A stretch of DNA of 64,000 nucleotides from Serratia liquefaciens (GCA_012719855.1 JAAXZN010000026.1:1-64000), one strand, 5' to 3'. Shown: positions 27,407 through 37,643, counted from the stretch's first letter. Notes: generated by a model from the letters alone, not told the origin. Translations and numbers: made by a program.

Positions 27407-27435
27407 TTGCAGAAAAGAAAAGAGCACTCTATTAT
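27407..27435 (+). promoter_or_regulatory. hns promoter
   Basis: TTGCAG and TATTAT separated by 17 bases. Predicted transcription start near 27442 gives a 5' leader of about 35 bases, similar to E. coli hns. Confidence 0.6.
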
Positions 27436-27476
27436 TATCCAGACGCCCCCCACCAATATAATTTGAGACTAGGACA

Positions 27477-27884
27477 ATGAGCGAAGCATTAAAGATTTTG
27501 AACAACATCCGTACTCTCCGCGCTCAGGCAAGAGAATGCAGCCTGGAAACGCTGGAAGAGATGCTTGAAAAACTGGAAGTTGTTGTGAACGAACGTCGCG
27601 AAGAAGACAGCCAGGCTCAAGCAGAAGTTGAAGAACGCACCCGTAAACTGCAGCAATATCGTGAAATGCTGATTGCTGACGGTATTGATCCAAATGAACT
27701 GCTGCAAACTATGGCTGCAACTAAAGCCGCTGGTAAAGCTAAACGTGCAGCACGTCCGGCTAAATACCAATATAAAGATGAAAACGGTGAACTGAAAACC
27801 TGGACTGGCCAGGGCCGTACTCCAGCAGTGATTAAGAAAGCTATCGAAGAGCAAGGTAAATCTCTGGACGATTTCCTGCTGTAA
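27477..27884 (+). CDS. hns: Nucleoid protein H-NS
   Basis: A 135-residue nucleoid-structuring and xenogeneic-silencing protein. The N-terminal coiled-coil oligomerisation domain occupies about residues 1-80 ([20 protein letters not shown] and onward), followed by a basic linker and the DNA-binding domain with [18 protein letters not shown], whose QGR loop inserts into the AT-rich minor groove. The ribosome site is weak (AGGAC), as in E. coli. It is followed by a strong terminator and is monocistronic. Confidence 0.98.
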   Translation: MSEALKILNNIRTLRAQARECSLETLEEMLEKLEVVVNERREEDSQAQAEVEERTRKLQQYREMLIADGIDPNELLQTMAATKAAGKAKRAARPAKYQYKDENGELKTWTGQGRTPAVIKKAIEEQGKSLDDFLL

Positions 27885-27904
27885 TAGCATTCCAGTTACA
27901 TGTT

Positions 27905-27930
27905 AAAAAGGCTCCCATGGGAGCCTTTTT
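27905..27930 (+). terminator. Terminator of hns
   Basis: Perfect palindrome AAAAAGGCTCCCATGGGAGCC plus a T5 tail, 20 bases after the stop codon. Confidence 0.92.
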
Positions 27931-28050
27931 GTTATGCTTATTTTCACGCTGCTTAGAACCTTCGTTCGGCTTTGCGTAATTATCCTAATGGGCGGCTTCG
28001 TTAATCCGCTATCTAACGGCTGAGTCCCTACGGTTTTCCAAAGCATAAAA

Positions 28051-28068
28051 AAGGGGCCTGAGCCCCTT
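28051..28068 (-). terminator. Terminator of the galU-ugd-epimerase cluster
   Basis: AAGGGGC, CTGA, GCCCCTT; on the minus strand followed by TTTTT. It lies just past the epimerase stop codon. Confidence 0.85.
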
Positions 28069-28090
28069 ATTGCATTAACGCACTGCTCAA

Positions 28091-29101
28091 TTACTGAGCT
28101 TTATAAAATGATTTATACCATTCAACAAAGCGTTTCACGCCTTCTTCAACGCTGGTTTCCGGCTTGAACCCAATCACGCGATAGAGCTCTGCGGTATCGG
28201 CACTGGTATCTAACACGTCGCCAGGTTGCATAGGCAGCATATTTTTACGCGCTTCAATCCCCAACGCCTGTTCCAGTGCACTGATATATTTCATCAGCTT
28301 CACCGGGCTGCTGTTGCCGATATTATAAACATGGTATGGGGCAGAACTGGTCGCCGGCGATCCCTGCTCTACCGTCCAGTCAGCATTTGGCTGAGGAATA
28401 ACCGCCTGCAAGCGGACAATAGCCTCGGCAATATCGTCGATGTAGGTAAAGTCACGGTGCATCTCGCCGTGGTTATATACATCAATACTGTCACCCGCCA
28501 ATATGGCCTTGGTGAATTTGAACAGCGCCATATCTGGACGCCCCCACGGGCCATAGACGGTAAAGAAACGCAGGCCGGTGGTTGGGAGACCATATAGGTG
28601 AGAGTAGCTGTGCGACATCAACTCATTGGCTTTCTTGGTTGCCGCATACCATGATATCGGGTGGTCGACCGAATCTTCAGTCGCAAATGGCAGCTTTCGA
28701 TTCAGACCATATACCGAGCTGGAAGAAGCATATAACAGATGCTCGACTTTATTGTGTCGGCAGCCTTCCAGCACGTTTAAATGCCCAATAAGATTCGAGT
28801 CCGCATACGCCAGAGGATTTTCCAGCGAATAACGCACCCCGGCCTGTGCACCCAGATGGATCACCCGCTGAAACTGGTGCTCGGCGAACAGCTGCGCCAT
28901 CCCTTCTCGATCGGCCAAATCCAGCTTAATAAACCGGAAGGCTGGCTTATCCGCCAGCAGATCAAGACGGGCCATTTTCAGACCCACATCGTAATAATCA
29001 TTCAGGTTGTCGATACCGACAACCTGATGCCCAGCGGCTAATAGTCGCTCAGCAACGTGAAAACCAACAAAACCGGCCGCGCCCGTAACCAGAAATTTCA
29101 T
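28091..29101 (-). CDS. UDP-glucuronate 4-epimerase
   Basis: A 336-residue short-chain dehydrogenase/reductase of the extended type. NAD binding is at GAAGFVGFHVAERL (residues 7-20), with catalytic SSSSVYG and YAATKKANE (Tyr-x3-Lys), then TVYGPWGRPDMALF and HRDFTYIDDI. The last two blocks are typical of the UDP-glucuronate/capsule type I epimerases (Gla, WbnF, LspL) rather than GalE. The reaction expected is UDP-glucuronate to UDP-galacturonate, a donor for LPS core, O-antigen or capsule. It is placed 9 bases after ugd, which makes its substrate, and is the end of the cluster. Confidence 0.88.
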   Translation of the reverse strand: MKFLVTGAAGFVGFHVAERLLAAGHQVVGIDNLNDYYDVGLKMARLDLLADKPAFRFIKLDLADREGMAQLFAEHQFQRVIHLGAQAGVRYSLENPLAYADSNLIGHLNVLEGCRHNKVEHLLYASSSSVYGLNRKLPFATEDSVDHPISWYAATKKANELMSHSYSHLYGLPTTGLRFFTVYGPWGRPDMALFKFTKAILAGDSIDVYNHGEMHRDFTYIDDIAEAIVRLQAVIPQPNADWTVEQGSPATSSAPYHVYNIGNSSPVKLMKYISALEQALGIEARKNMLPMQPGDVLDTSADTAELYRVIGFKPETSVEEGVKRFVEWYKSFYKAQ

Positions 29102-29110
29102 AGTTAACCC

Positions 29111-30454
29111 TTAAATAACCGGCTGAATGGACGCACCGCGACCAATCGCATAATAAGTAAAGCCTCGGCTTTCCAGACGCTCTGGATCAAACAGGTTGCG
29201 GCCATCAAAGATCACTGGCTGCTTCAGCGCACCCTTAATCACATCGAAATCCGGCGCACGGAAGTTCTGCCACTCGGTACAGATAACCAAAGCATCAGCG
29301 CCATGCAACGCCGCTTCTTTGGTCCCTACCAGCTTCAGGTCATCACGTTGGCCGTAGATACGTTGCACTTCATTCATTGCTTCAGGATCGTAAGCCTGAA
29401 CGATAGCGCCCGCTTCCCACAACTGCTCCATCAACACACGGCTGGAGGCTTCGCGCATATCGTCGGTGTTCGGTTTGAATGCCAAGCCCCATAACGCAAA
29501 GGTTTTGCCTTTCAGGTCTTCACCGAAATGATGTTTGATAAATTTGGTCAGCTTATACTTCTGCTGATAGTTGACCTGCTCTACGGCCTGCAACAGTTTT
29601 GGCTGGTAACCAATATGTTCCGCAGTACGGATCAGCGCCTGAACGTCTTTCGGGAAGCAGGAGCCGCCGTAACCGCAGCCTGGATAGATAAAGTGATAGC
29701 CGATACGGGAATCAGAACCGATACCCTGGCGCACTTTCTCAATATCCGCCCCCAGCATTTCGGCCAGGTTAGACATTTCGTTCATAAAGCTGATTTTGGT
29801 CGCCAGCATGCAGTTGGCGGCATATTTGGTCAACTCGGCGCTGCGAATATCCATCATGATCATGCGATCGTGATTGCGGTTAAACGGTTCGTACAATTCA
29901 CGGATAGGCTCGATCACATCTTTGTTATCGGTACCGATAACGATGCGCTCAGGACGCATGCAGTCTGCTACCGCCGCCCCTTCCTTCAAAAATTCCGGAT
30001 TGGAAACCACATCGAAAGGCACTTTGCTGCCACGTTTTTGCAGGGTTTCTTCCATCACCTGGCGGACTTTATCTGCAGTACCGACCGGCACGGTAGATTT
30101 GTCGATCACCACTTTGTGTTCGGTCATGTGTTCCGCGATGGTACGCGCAACGGCAGTCACATATTTCAGGTCGGCAGAACCGTCTTCATCCGGCGGCGTC
30201 CCCACCGCGATAAACTGAATGGTACCATGCGCCACCCCAGCTTTAGCATCGGTGGTAAAATGCAGGCGGCCGGCTTCATAGTTCTGCTGAACCAACGGCG
30301 TTAAGCCAGGCTCAAAAATAGGGATATTCCCTTTCTTCAGGTTTTCGACTTTACGTTCGTCTATATCAATACACATAACGTCGTGGCCGACTTCAGCCAA
30401 CACCGCAGCCTGCACCAGGCCAACATAGCCAATACCAAAAACTGTTACTTTCAT
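29111..30454 (-). CDS. ugd: UDP-glucose 6-dehydrogenase
   Basis: A 447-residue cytosolic enzyme oxidising UDP-glucose to UDP-glucuronate with two NAD+. The N-terminal Rossmann motif is [20 protein letters not shown]; the catalytic Cys lies in [19 protein letters not shown]. The C-terminal UDP-binding domain has [18 protein letters not shown]. Length and sequence are of the longer Ugd type also found in Klebsiella and Pseudomonas, not the 388-residue E. coli form. UDP-GlcA supplies capsule, lipid A aminoarabinose and the following epimerase. Confidence 0.95.
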   Translation of the reverse strand: MKVTVFGIGYVGLVQAAVLAEVGHDVMCIDIDERKVENLKKGNIPIFEPGLTPLVQQNYEAGRLHFTTDAKAGVAHGTIQFIAVGTPPDEDGSADLKYVTAVARTIAEHMTEHKVVIDKSTVPVGTADKVRQVMEETLQKRGSKVPFDVVSNPEFLKEGAAVADCMRPERIVIGTDNKDVIEPIRELYEPFNRNHDRMIMMDIRSAELTKYAANCMLATKISFMNEMSNLAEMLGADIEKVRQGIGSDSRIGYHFIYPGCGYGGSCFPKDVQALIRTAEHIGYQPKLLQAVEQVNYQQKYKLTKFIKHHFGEDLKGKTFALWGLAFKPNTDDMREASSRVLMEQLWEAGAIVQAYDPEAMNEVQRIYGQRDDLKLVGTKEAALHGADALVICTEWQNFRAPDFDVIKGALKQPVIFDGRNLFDPERLESRGFTYYAIGRGASIQPVI

Positions 30455-30497
30455 GGGAAAATCCTAGTTTTTCAAATTAAGACGAAAGATAAATAAA

Positions 30498-31415
30498 TTA
30501 TTCTTTATCAGCGGCCAGTAACTGATTCAACCACTGCGTAAAATCTTTGCCAAGTGCAGGATGACGCATGCCGTATTCGACAAACGCCTGCATGTAACCC
30601 AGCTTATTGCCGCAGTCATGGCTGATCCCTTTCAGGTGATAGGCTTCAACCGTTTCTTGCTGCATCAGCATTTCAATGCTGTCAGTGAGCTGGATTTCAT
30701 TGCCGGCGCCCGGAGGCGTTTTCGACAGCAGCGGCCAAATGTCGGCAGAAAGCACGTAGCGTCCTACAATCGCCAGATTGGAAGGCGCTTCGTCCGGTGA
30801 TGGCTTCTCGACGACGCTGACCATCGGAGCGCTTTCACCCGGCTGCAGTTCATAGCCTTTGCAGTCGGCTACGCCGTAATTACCGACATCTTTGTGCGGT
30901 ACGGGTTCAACCATGATCTGGCTGATGCCGGTTTGCTCAAACCGTTGCAGCATTTCGTGCAAGTTGTCTTTTTTAAGATCGGCGCTGTACTCATCAAGGA
31001 TCACGTCAGGTAAAATCACGGCCACCGGCTCGTCACCCACCAGCGGATAGGCACACATAATGGCGTGCCCCAGCCCTTTGGCGACGCCCTGACGCACCTG
31101 CATCACGGTCACGCCCTTTGGACAGATGGACTGAACTTCGTCCAGCAACTGACGCTTAACGCGCTTTTCCAGCATCGCTTCCAATTCAAAGCTGGTATCG
31201 AAATGGTTTTCGATCGAATTCTTGGAGGAATGGGTAACCAGCACAATCTCGTTAATCCCCGCCGCAATACATTCATTAACCACGTATTGGATCAGGGGTT
31301 TGTCGACCAGCGGCAGCATTTCTTTTGGAATGGCTTTTGTCGCCGGTAACATCCGTGTTCCCAAGCCTGCAACCGGGATCACAGCCTTTCTGACTTTACG
31401 ATTTACAGCAGGCAT
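30498..31415 (-). CDS. galU: UTP-glucose-1-phosphate uridylyltransferase
   Basis: A 305-residue nucleotidyltransferase making UDP-glucose from UTP and glucose 1-phosphate. The signature [20 protein letters not shown] lies at the N terminus, [19 protein letters not shown] binds the sugar moiety and [12 protein letters not shown] is near the C terminus. It is read in the same direction as ugd (43-base gap) and the epimerase, so the three consecutive reactions of one pathway are encoded in order. E. coli has galU next to hns and rssB too. Confidence 0.97.
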   Translation of the reverse strand: MPAVNRKVRKAVIPVAGLGTRMLPATKAIPKEMLPLVDKPLIQYVVNECIAAGINEIVLVTHSSKNSIENHFDTSFELEAMLEKRVKRQLLDEVQSICPKGVTVMQVRQGVAKGLGHAIMCAYPLVGDEPVAVILPDVILDEYSADLKKDNLHEMLQRFEQTGISQIMVEPVPHKDVGNYGVADCKGYELQPGESAPMVSVVEKPSPDEAPSNLAIVGRYVLSADIWPLLSKTPPGAGNEIQLTDSIEMLMQQETVEAYHLKGISHDCGNKLGYMQAFVEYGMRHPALGKDFTQWLNQLLAADKE

Positions 31416-31612
31416 TATTTCCTCTCTTAATAGCGCTCACTTTATGAGCTTTTTCGCCATATAAAAACCTTCGGAGTATACCAGCTTATGACTGTCTGGC
31501 ATTAACCGCAGCACAAATAGAAAGAATTTAGGACAATTACCCAAGGGGTTAACTGAGGTAAAAATAATCACGTCAAATATCTGGATTTCAAATACTATTT
31601 TGATCGCTGGGA

Positions 31613-32626
31613 TTATTCGGCACTGAGCATCAACCGCAGTCGCCCACCTGAGCCCCAGACCTGGCACTGCCAGGCAGCGCAGTGCTGGCTGATTTGATTC
31701 ATGTACGTCGCACCCAGCGTGCCAAGCGGCACGCCGTTGCTCAATTGAATTTGATTGTCGCCGGTATTCACATTGGCATGCAGACCGGCGGAGACCAGGA
31801 TCAGGTTCTTATATTCGGCGTGGTAATAACCCACCAGCAGTGGGAATTGCCCTTCCAACCGGCCCTGACGTAATAATTGATTAACTTGTTTTAACAATGC
31901 GCTCATTTGCGGCAGCCTTTGACGCTGATTCGCTAAATGATCCTGCAATAATCCATTAAATAAAGCCCGCAACAGTAACGCCGCCAATACGCCATTATCC
32001 CCTGCACGCGTCACATCCAGACAATAGAAAGCCAGATCTTTATCCGACAGCGCCGCAATATCCAGCACTAGCCCGGGGTTTTCACCGGTGGTTAATTGCC
32101 GATAATTAATCCGGCAGTGGGCAACGGTCTGCTGCACCGGGGGTTGTAACTGCTTGAGCAGCTTCACCGCTTCGGAAGGGTTTTTACTCAGCGCGTCCCA
32201 GTCCTGTAACAGCTCGACTTCTTCAATCGCCGGGGAAGTGAACATATTGGGATACAGGCAACCCAGCACCGCCTCTCGCAGACGATTAAGATCGGTCACC
32301 GGCTTTAACAGCACGTCCTGCACGCCTAACCGCAGCATTTTGGCGATATCGGCCATTTTATCGGTCGCCGATATCACCAACACCGGAATTTGCACGCCCT
32401 GCAGGCGCAGATGCTCGACAAATTCTATCCCGTCCATTTCCGGCATTGCCAGATCGCACAGGATTAAATCCGGGTGAACGTCATCCACCAGGCTCAAGGC
32501 CAGCAAACCATTGGGCGCCTCACTGGTTTCTGCTCCCAACGATTTCAGATAGCCAACAAGCACCGAACGAAAAACCAGTTCGTCCTCGACCACCAAAATG
32601 CGCTTGTCAGTCAATGGTAATGCCAT
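31613..32626 (-). CDS. rssB: RssB, adaptor for RpoS degradation
   Basis: A 337-residue response-regulator protein that delivers the stationary-phase sigma factor RpoS to ClpXP. The N-terminal receiver has Asp58 in LILCDLAMPEMDG and the acidic pair VVEDE; the C-terminal part is a degenerate PP2C-like domain (LDIAALSDKDLAFYCLDVTR). The start at 32626 gives the E. coli length; 17 extra upstream codons are rejected. AGAGG lies upstream. It follows rssA on the same strand with a 105-base gap. Confidence 0.96.
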   Translation of the reverse strand: MALPLTDKRILVVEDELVFRSVLVGYLKSLGAETSEAPNGLLALSLVDDVHPDLILCDLAMPEMDGIEFVEHLRLQGVQIPVLVISATDKMADIAKMLRLGVQDVLLKPVTDLNRLREAVLGCLYPNMFTSPAIEEVELLQDWDALSKNPSEAVKLLKQLQPPVQQTVAHCRINYRQLTTGENPGLVLDIAALSDKDLAFYCLDVTRAGDNGVLAALLLRALFNGLLQDHLANQRQRLPQMSALLKQVNQLLRQGRLEGQFPLLVGYYHAEYKNLILVSAGLHANVNTGDNQIQLSNGVPLGTLGATYMNQISQHCAAWQCQVWGSGGRLRLMLSAE

Positions 32627-32731
32627 CAGCCGTGCCTCTTCCCTTTCCATAGTGTAATAGTGGCTCAAAAAGGCCATTTATGCTTGCCGGAAATTTTTCC
32701 AACGGTGGGGTATTCTCCCGAGAACCGGCGA

Positions 32732-33637
32732 TTATTTGTTTTTTATCAACGGTAATAGCATGTCGATCTGTTTTTCCACCGCCAGTTTGCCGGCGGCAAT
32801 CGCCTCATCGGCGCGATGGAAATCCAGCGTCGAAATCTGAGGGCAATAAGGTTGAATCAACACATCAGGCGGATCGCCGGCCATGCGGTTACGTTTCAGG
32901 CGATTTTCCAGAACCTGGATCGACGTCCCCATGATTTCCATCGCCGTAGGCGTGAAGTTGGGCTTTCTGGTGGTCATTTTGCTGATGCGTTCCCTTAAGC
33001 GCCCCCGCCAGTTGCGGGCAGGAAGATCTTGCGGCGCCTCCACATCGTGATTGCGCACCGAGAATAAGTCCTGCTGCATTAAATGAGCATCATGCTGCAA
33101 ATCGACGGCGATGACGATGTCGGCTCCCAATGCCCTGGTCAATGAAATCGGCACAGGATTCACCACTGCGCCATCCACCAGCCAATAGCCATCAAACCAG
33201 ACAGGTGCCAACAGGCCCGGCATGCTGCACGACGCACGAACCGCCTGATGAATATCGCCTTCCGTCAACCACAACTCGCGTCCGGTACTGAGATTGGTTG
33301 CCACGGCGCCGAATTTGAGTGAGCACTCGGCGATATCATCGATCTTCAGCAATTGCCCCACCGCGTTGAAAACCCGTTCGCCGCGTAGCAGCCCACCCCG
33401 CTGCCAGGACAAGTCCATCAATCGGATCACGTCCCAATAGCTGAACGAACGTACCCAGGTTTCCATGGCAGGCAAACGGTGGCTGGCAAAAGCGGCCCCC
33501 ACCAGGGCACCCACCGAGCAACCCGCTACTATATCGACTTCAACGCCCAATTTCTTTAGCGCGTTGATCACGCCGATGTGCGCCCACCCTTTCGCCGAAC
33601 CCGCGCCCAATGCCAATCCAATCTTTATTTTTCGCAT
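32732..33637 (-). CDS. rssA: Patatin-like phospholipase family protein RssA
   Basis: A 301-residue patatin-fold protein. The oxyanion loop is GLALGAGSAKGWAHIG, the nucleophile serine sits in GCSVG (GxSxG) and the catalytic Asp in VDGAVVNP. These residues imply lipid acyl-hydrolase activity, though the role of RssA in enterobacteria is unknown. The start is at MRKIKIGLALG (33637), as in E. coli. It is genetically linked to rssB in all relatives. Confidence 0.95.
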   Translation of the reverse strand: MRKIKIGLALGAGSAKGWAHIGVINALKKLGVEVDIVAGCSVGALVGAAFASHRLPAMETWVRSFSYWDVIRLMDLSWQRGGLLRGERVFNAVGQLLKIDDIAECSLKFGAVATNLSTGRELWLTEGDIHQAVRASCSMPGLLAPVWFDGYWLVDGAVVNPVPISLTRALGADIVIAVDLQHDAHLMQQDLFSVRNHDVEAPQDLPARNWRGRLRERISKMTTRKPNFTPTAMEIMGTSIQVLENRLKRNRMAGDPPDVLIQPYCPQISTLDFHRADEAIAAGKLAVEKQIDMLLPLIKNK

Positions 33638-33780
33638 ACTTTCCGCCCTTTGCCCGGTGAATTGTATCAATGACGCTGTCAGCGTAGATTGTCACGATCG
33701 AATAATGTTAGGTAACATATGCGCTAAATTTCTTTCGGCATCGGCCCGTTCCTCAGGTTCCGGCCATTTTAGGAGTCACC

Positions 33781-34245
33781 TTGTCCGAATTATGCCCCTG
33801 CGGCGGCGGAGTGGAGTATAGCGCATGCTGCGAGCCCTACATCAACGGCAGCCAAACGCCATCAACCCCCGGACAGTTAATGCGCTCGCGCTTTAGCGCT
33901 TACGTAAAACACAACGTGGATTATCTGATTGCTACCTGGCACCCCGACTGCCACGCGGCGGAATGGCGCAACGGGATCGTCGACAGTTTCAAAGACACCG
34001 AATGGCTCGGCCTGACGGTGGTAGAAGAAAAACCGGGCCATGAGGCCAATGAAGGTTTTGTCGAATTCATTGCCCGTTTTATCGATGGCAGCACCGGCGA
34101 GCAAAGGGCAATGCACGAACGCTCGCGCTTCCTTCAGCTTGGCCAACGCTGGTATTATATTGACGGAACCAAACCTCAGCCTGGCAGAAATGCCATTTGC
34201 CCATGCGGCTCAGGAAAAAAATATAAAAAGTGCTGCGGGCGTTAG
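33781..34245 (+). CDS. ychJ: YchJ family SEC-C motif protein
   Basis: A 154-residue protein with zinc-binding SEC-C motifs at both ends (CPCGGGVEYSACC at the N terminus and CPCGSGKKYKKCC at the C terminus) around an NTF2-like middle domain. The start is TTG, supported by AGGAG eight bases upstream and by the first motif lying immediately after it. SEC-C motifs in SecA and others bind SecB or ribosomes; the role of YchJ itself is unknown. It is divergent from rssA and followed by purU, as in E. coli. Confidence 0.92.
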   Translation: MSELCPCGGGVEYSACCEPYINGSQTPSTPGQLMRSRFSAYVKHNVDYLIATWHPDCHAAEWRNGIVDSFKDTEWLGLTVVEEKPGHEANEGFVEFIARFIDGSTGEQRAMHERSRFLQLGQRWYYIDGTKPQPGRNAICPCGSGKKYKKCCGR

Positions 34246-34354
34246 CCGGCAGTCACCGTACCCAAGAGTTTCAGGCGATGGCCTGAAAACGAAAGCGATA
34301 AAATTCTCGCCTGCGCAGACAGGACATACCGTATCAGACAGGATCCTCATCCCC

Positions 34355-35203
34355 ATGCCACACCAAAATGTACAAAGAAAAGTTTTGCGCACCATTTGCC
34401 CGGATGCCAAAGGCCTGATCGCCAAGATCACCAATATTTGCTACAAGCATGAACTCAACATTGTTCAAAACAACGAGTTCGTCGATCACCGCACCGGTCG
34501 TTTCTTTATGCGTACCGAGTTGGAAGGCATTTTCAACGACACCACGTTGCTGGCGGATCTCGACAGCGCGCTGCCGGCAGGCTCGGTGCGTGAGCTGCAT
34601 AATTCCGGCCGCCGCCGCATTGTCGTGCTGGTGACCAAAGAAGCACATTGCCTGGGCGATCTGCTGATGAAAAGCGCCTACGGTGGCCTGGACGTGGAGA
34701 TTGCGGCGGTTATCGGTAACCACGATACGCTGCAAACGCTGGTAGAGCGCTTTGATATTCCGTTCCATCTGGTCAGCCATGAAGGTCTGACTCGCGATCA
34801 GCACGATCAGAAAATGATGGCCCAGATCGACCAATATCAGCCGGACTACGTGGTACTGGCCAAATATATGCGTGTGCTGACGCCGGCGTTTGTACAGCAC
34901 TACCCGAACCAGGTGATCAATATCCACCATTCCTTCCTGCCGGCCTTTATCGGCGCAAGACCTTATCATCAGGCTTACGAGCGCGGTGTGAAAATCATCG
35001 GTGCCACGGCCCACTATGTTAACGACAATCTGGATGAAGGCCCTATCATCATGCAGGACGTGATCCACGTCGATCACACCTATTCTGCCGACGACATGAT
35101 GCGCGCCGGACGTGACGTTGAGAAAAATGCCCTCAGCCGTGCGCTCTACCACGTGTTGGCGCAACGGGTATTTGTGTACGGCAACCGGACGGTTATTCTG
35201 TAA
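34355..35203 (+). CDS. purU: Formyltetrahydrofolate deformylase
   Basis: A 282-residue enzyme releasing formate from 10-formyl-THF, which supplies formate to PurT and balances one-carbon pools. An N-terminal ACT-type domain (RTICPDAKGLIAKITNI) is followed by a formyltransferase-like catalytic domain with INIHHSFLPAF and TAHYVNDNLDEGPII, which contain the Asn-His-Asp catalytic set. The longer frame from 34040 overlaps ychJ; start 34355 gives E. coli length, although the ribosome site is weak. It is located just upstream of the tyrT-like operon, as in E. coli. Confidence 0.95.
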   Translation: MPHQNVQRKVLRTICPDAKGLIAKITNICYKHELNIVQNNEFVDHRTGRFFMRTELEGIFNDTTLLADLDSALPAGSVRELHNSGRRRIVVLVTKEAHCLGDLLMKSAYGGLDVEIAAVIGNHDTLQTLVERFDIPFHLVSHEGLTRDQHDQKMMAQIDQYQPDYVVLAKYMRVLTPAFVQHYPNQVINIHHSFLPAFIGARPYHQAYERGVKIIGATAHYVNDNLDEGPIIMQDVIHVDHTYSADDMMRAGRDVEKNALSRALYHVLAQRVFVYGNRTVIL

Positions 35204-35290
35204 TTGCTCAATAAAGCGGTGCCTTTCGTTCAGGGATGCACCGCCGCGGGCAAAAAATCGGCAAACGATTCATTTTCTGCATTTCAATAC

Positions 35291-35318
35291 TTTACACGCG
35301 CGTTTCATTTGATATGAT
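35291..35318 (+). promoter_or_regulatory. tyrT-type tRNA promoter
   Basis: TTTACA and TATGAT with a 16-base spacer, followed by a GC-rich discriminator (GCGCACCGC). This is essentially the E. coli tyrT promoter, known for stringent control by ppGpp and activation by Fis. Confidence 0.85.
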
Positions 35319-35361
35319 GCGCACCGCTTACCGAGACAGACGTTTCGCAAGCAAGGCCAGT

Positions 35362-35446
<85 letters not shown>

Positions 35447-35500
35447 TCTTCTCTCTGTTGATGAGTGCACAGCGAAAGCTGAAGTCACTTAAAACACTGA

Positions 35501-35615
35501 GGGGGAAGATGAGAAGCTTCGCCAAGGTTCGAGTCTCACGCAGTGAGACAACGCGCTTTAGCGCGGCCCGCAGGGTGAGGAATGAAGAGACGAATAATCC
35601 TTCCCCCACCACCAT
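35501..35615 (+). repeat. tRNA-Tyr 3'-end-containing repeat, copy 1
   Basis: A non-tRNA segment about 115 bases long that begins GATGAGAAGCTTCG, contains GGTTCGAGTC (resembling the tRNA T loop), then a 60-70 base insert with hairpins (GTCTCAC-GCA-GTGAGAC and GCGCTTTAGCGC), and ends with CCTTCCCCCACCACCATC, the exact tRNA 3' end. Corresponds in position to the spacer/repeats of E. coli tyrT, which encode rtT RNA. Confidence 0.8.
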
Positions 35616-35710
35616 CTTCTCTCTGTAAAGAGTGAAGACGCAGTAAAGAAGCCGGCCAGGTTTCTTCCGGATAAAACCGGAACTACAATGTGTAAAACCA
35701 TGAATACCAT

Positions 35711-35795
<85 letters not shown>

Positions 35796-35852
35796 TCCTT
35801 GTATATCCCCCAGAAACAAACCAAACCTGGAAGTCCCAATATCACTCCTTAG

Positions 35853-35968
35853 TGGGAGGGATGAGAAGCTTCGACCAGGTTCGAGTCTCACACAGTGAGA
35901 CAACGCGCTTTAGCGCGGCCCGCAGGGTGAGTCGCGCAGCGACGAGTAATCCTTCCCCCACCACCATC
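35853..35968 (+). repeat. tRNA-Tyr 3'-end-containing repeat, copy 2
   Basis: A second version of the repeat at 35501, with the same internal hairpins and the same CCTTCCCCCACCACCATC end; it differs by scattered substitutions (for example AATGAAGAGACG versus TCGCGCAGCGACG before the tail). It follows the second tRNA. Confidence 0.8.
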
Positions 35969-36117
35969 CTTGTTTATTCCCCAGCATCAAATCAATCCTT
36001 AGCACTCCGATATCTCATTTATCAATTTCCTTAATCTTTCTGCACGTCCTCAACTTGAACTCCGACCAACAATTCGCTATACCACTGGCTTCTTTAATGC
36101 AGTAAGGAAAAAAGTTC

Positions 36118-36690
36118 ATGCGTAACAATATCTGCGTTTTTTGCGGCGCCAGCGAAGGCGTTAACCCTGCCTATGCCGAGAATGCACGGCAACTGGGCCA
36201 GACACTTGCCGCCCAAGGCCGACGCTTGATCTACGGCGGCGGGAAAAAAGGGTTGATGGGCATTGTGGCGGATGCCGTACTTGCCGCCGGTGGCGAAGCG
36301 GTGGGTATCATTCCTGAACGATTGGTTGAGGCTGAAACTGCTCACCGTGGCCTGACCGAGCTGGAGGTGGTCCCTGACATGCACACCCGCAAGGCGCGTA
36401 TGGCGGCCCTGGCTGACGGCTTTATCGCCTTGCCGGGCGGCATAGGAACGCTGGAAGAACTGTTTGAAATCTGGACCTGGGGTCAGATTGGCTATCACAG
36501 CAAACCGGTAGGCCTGCTCGACGTGAACGGTTTCTACCGCCCGCTAAACAATTTCCTGCAGCACGTGGCCGATCAAGGCTTTATGCGTCATGATTATCTC
36601 GGCACCATGCACATCAGCGAATCCGCACAAACCTTGCTGCAACAATTCGACGACTATCAGCCCAAAAATTACGACCGCTGGGCGAAATAA
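36118..36690 (+). CDS. LOG family protein (TIGR00730)
   Basis: A 190-residue Rossmann-type protein of the LOG family, whose characterised members are nucleotide 5'-monophosphate phosphoribohydrolases, in plants the cytokinin-activating enzyme. The two signatures GGGKKGLMG and LPGGIGTLEELFE (PGGxGTxxE) are intact, as is TRKARMAALADGF. In bacteria it probably hydrolyses AMP or related nucleotides; cytokinin production is not implied. ATG 36118 is preceded by AAGGAAAAAA. Independent gene between the tRNA cluster and xthA. Confidence 0.9.
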   Translation: MRNNICVFCGASEGVNPAYAENARQLGQTLAAQGRRLIYGGGKKGLMGIVADAVLAAGGEAVGIIPERLVEAETAHRGLTELEVVPDMHTRKARMAALADGFIALPGGIGTLEELFEIWTWGQIGYHSKPVGLLDVNGFYRPLNNFLQHVADQGFMRHDYLGTMHISESAQTLLQQFDDYQPKNYDRWAK

Positions 36691-36792
36691 CCCGGCTTGC
36701 CAGCGGCGGTCATTGCCGCTGGCCCGCGTTACATTTCCGGCCAAACTCTGCTACTATCTCAACACATTTTTCTCGTATAAACGGCACCGCTC

Positions 36793-37599
36793 ATGAAGTT
36801 TGTCTCTTTTAATATCAATGGACTGCGCGCGCGTCCGCACCAACTGGCCGCAATTATCGAGCAGCACCAACCCGACGTGATCGGTCTGCAAGAAACAAAA
36901 GTTCACGATGATATGTTTCCGCTGGAAGACGTGAGCCAGTACGGCTATCACGTGTTCTATCACGGGCAAAAAGGCCATTACGGCGTAGCGCTGCTGACCA
37001 AAGAAAAGCCGCTGGCCGTTCGCCGGGGTTTCCCTACCGATGAAGAAGACGCCCAGCGCCGCATCATCATGGCCGACCTGGCTACGCCGCAAGGCACCCT
37101 GACGGTAATCAACGGCTACTTCCCACAGGGTGAAAGCCGTGACCATCCGATCAAATTCCCTGCCAAAACGCGCTTCTATCAGGATCTGCAAAACTACCTT
37201 GAGCAGCAGATGTCAGTAGACTCACCGGTGTTGGTGATGGGTGACGTCAATATCAGTCCAAGCGATTACGATATCGGTATCGGTGAAGAGAGCCGCAAGC
37301 GCTGGTTGCGCACCGGTAAATGCTCTTTCCTGCCGGAAGAACGTGAATGGATGGATCGCCTGATGAACTGGGGCCTGGTGGATACCTATCGCCACGCCAA
37401 TCCAGAGCGCAACGATCAGTTCTCATGGTTCGACTACCGTTCGCGTGGCTTTGATGAAAACCGCGGCCTGCGTATCGATCTGCTGTTAGCCAGCACGCCA
37501 CTGGCCGCGCGTTGTATCGCGACCGGCATCGATTATGAGATCCGCGGGATGGAGAAGCCATCGGATCACGCACCGGTCTGGGCGGAATTCTCGCTGTAA
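36793..37599 (+). CDS. xthA: Exonuclease III
   Basis: A 268-residue magnesium-dependent AP endonuclease and 3'-5' exonuclease of base-excision repair. Visible active-site motifs are [19 protein letters not shown] (catalytic Glu34), [17 protein letters not shown] (Asp151/Asn153 region) and KPSDHAPV (His259). Length equals E. coli XthA. Expression in stationary phase through RpoS is known in E. coli. Confidence 0.97.
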   Translation: MKFVSFNINGLRARPHQLAAIIEQHQPDVIGLQETKVHDDMFPLEDVSQYGYHVFYHGQKGHYGVALLTKEKPLAVRRGFPTDEEDAQRRIIMADLATPQGTLTVINGYFPQGESRDHPIKFPAKTRFYQDLQNYLEQQMSVDSPVLVMGDVNISPSDYDIGIGEESRKRWLRTGKCSFLPEEREWMDRLMNWGLVDTYRHANPERNDQFSWFDYRSRGFDENRGLRIDLLLASTPLAARCIATGIDYEIRGMEKPSDHAPVWAEFSL

Positions 37600-37607
37600 T
37601 TAATCCA

Positions 37608-37630
37608 ACCCCGGCCCTGCCGGGGTTTCT
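37608..37630 (+). terminator. Terminator of xthA
   Basis: AACCCCGGC, CCT, GCCGGGGTT followed by TCTCT, 9 bases after the xthA stop. Confidence 0.75.
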
Positions 37631-37643
37631 CTCTGTGGTAAAG

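Noticed and set aside
29528-30304. 258-codon plus-strand frame over ugd
   Set aside because: Antisense shadow; ugd motifs are complete on the minus strand.
36699-36723. Hairpin GCCAGCGGC / GCCGCTGGC after the LOG-family gene considered as a terminator
   Set aside because: No T-rich tail on either side; only a stem-loop can be claimed.
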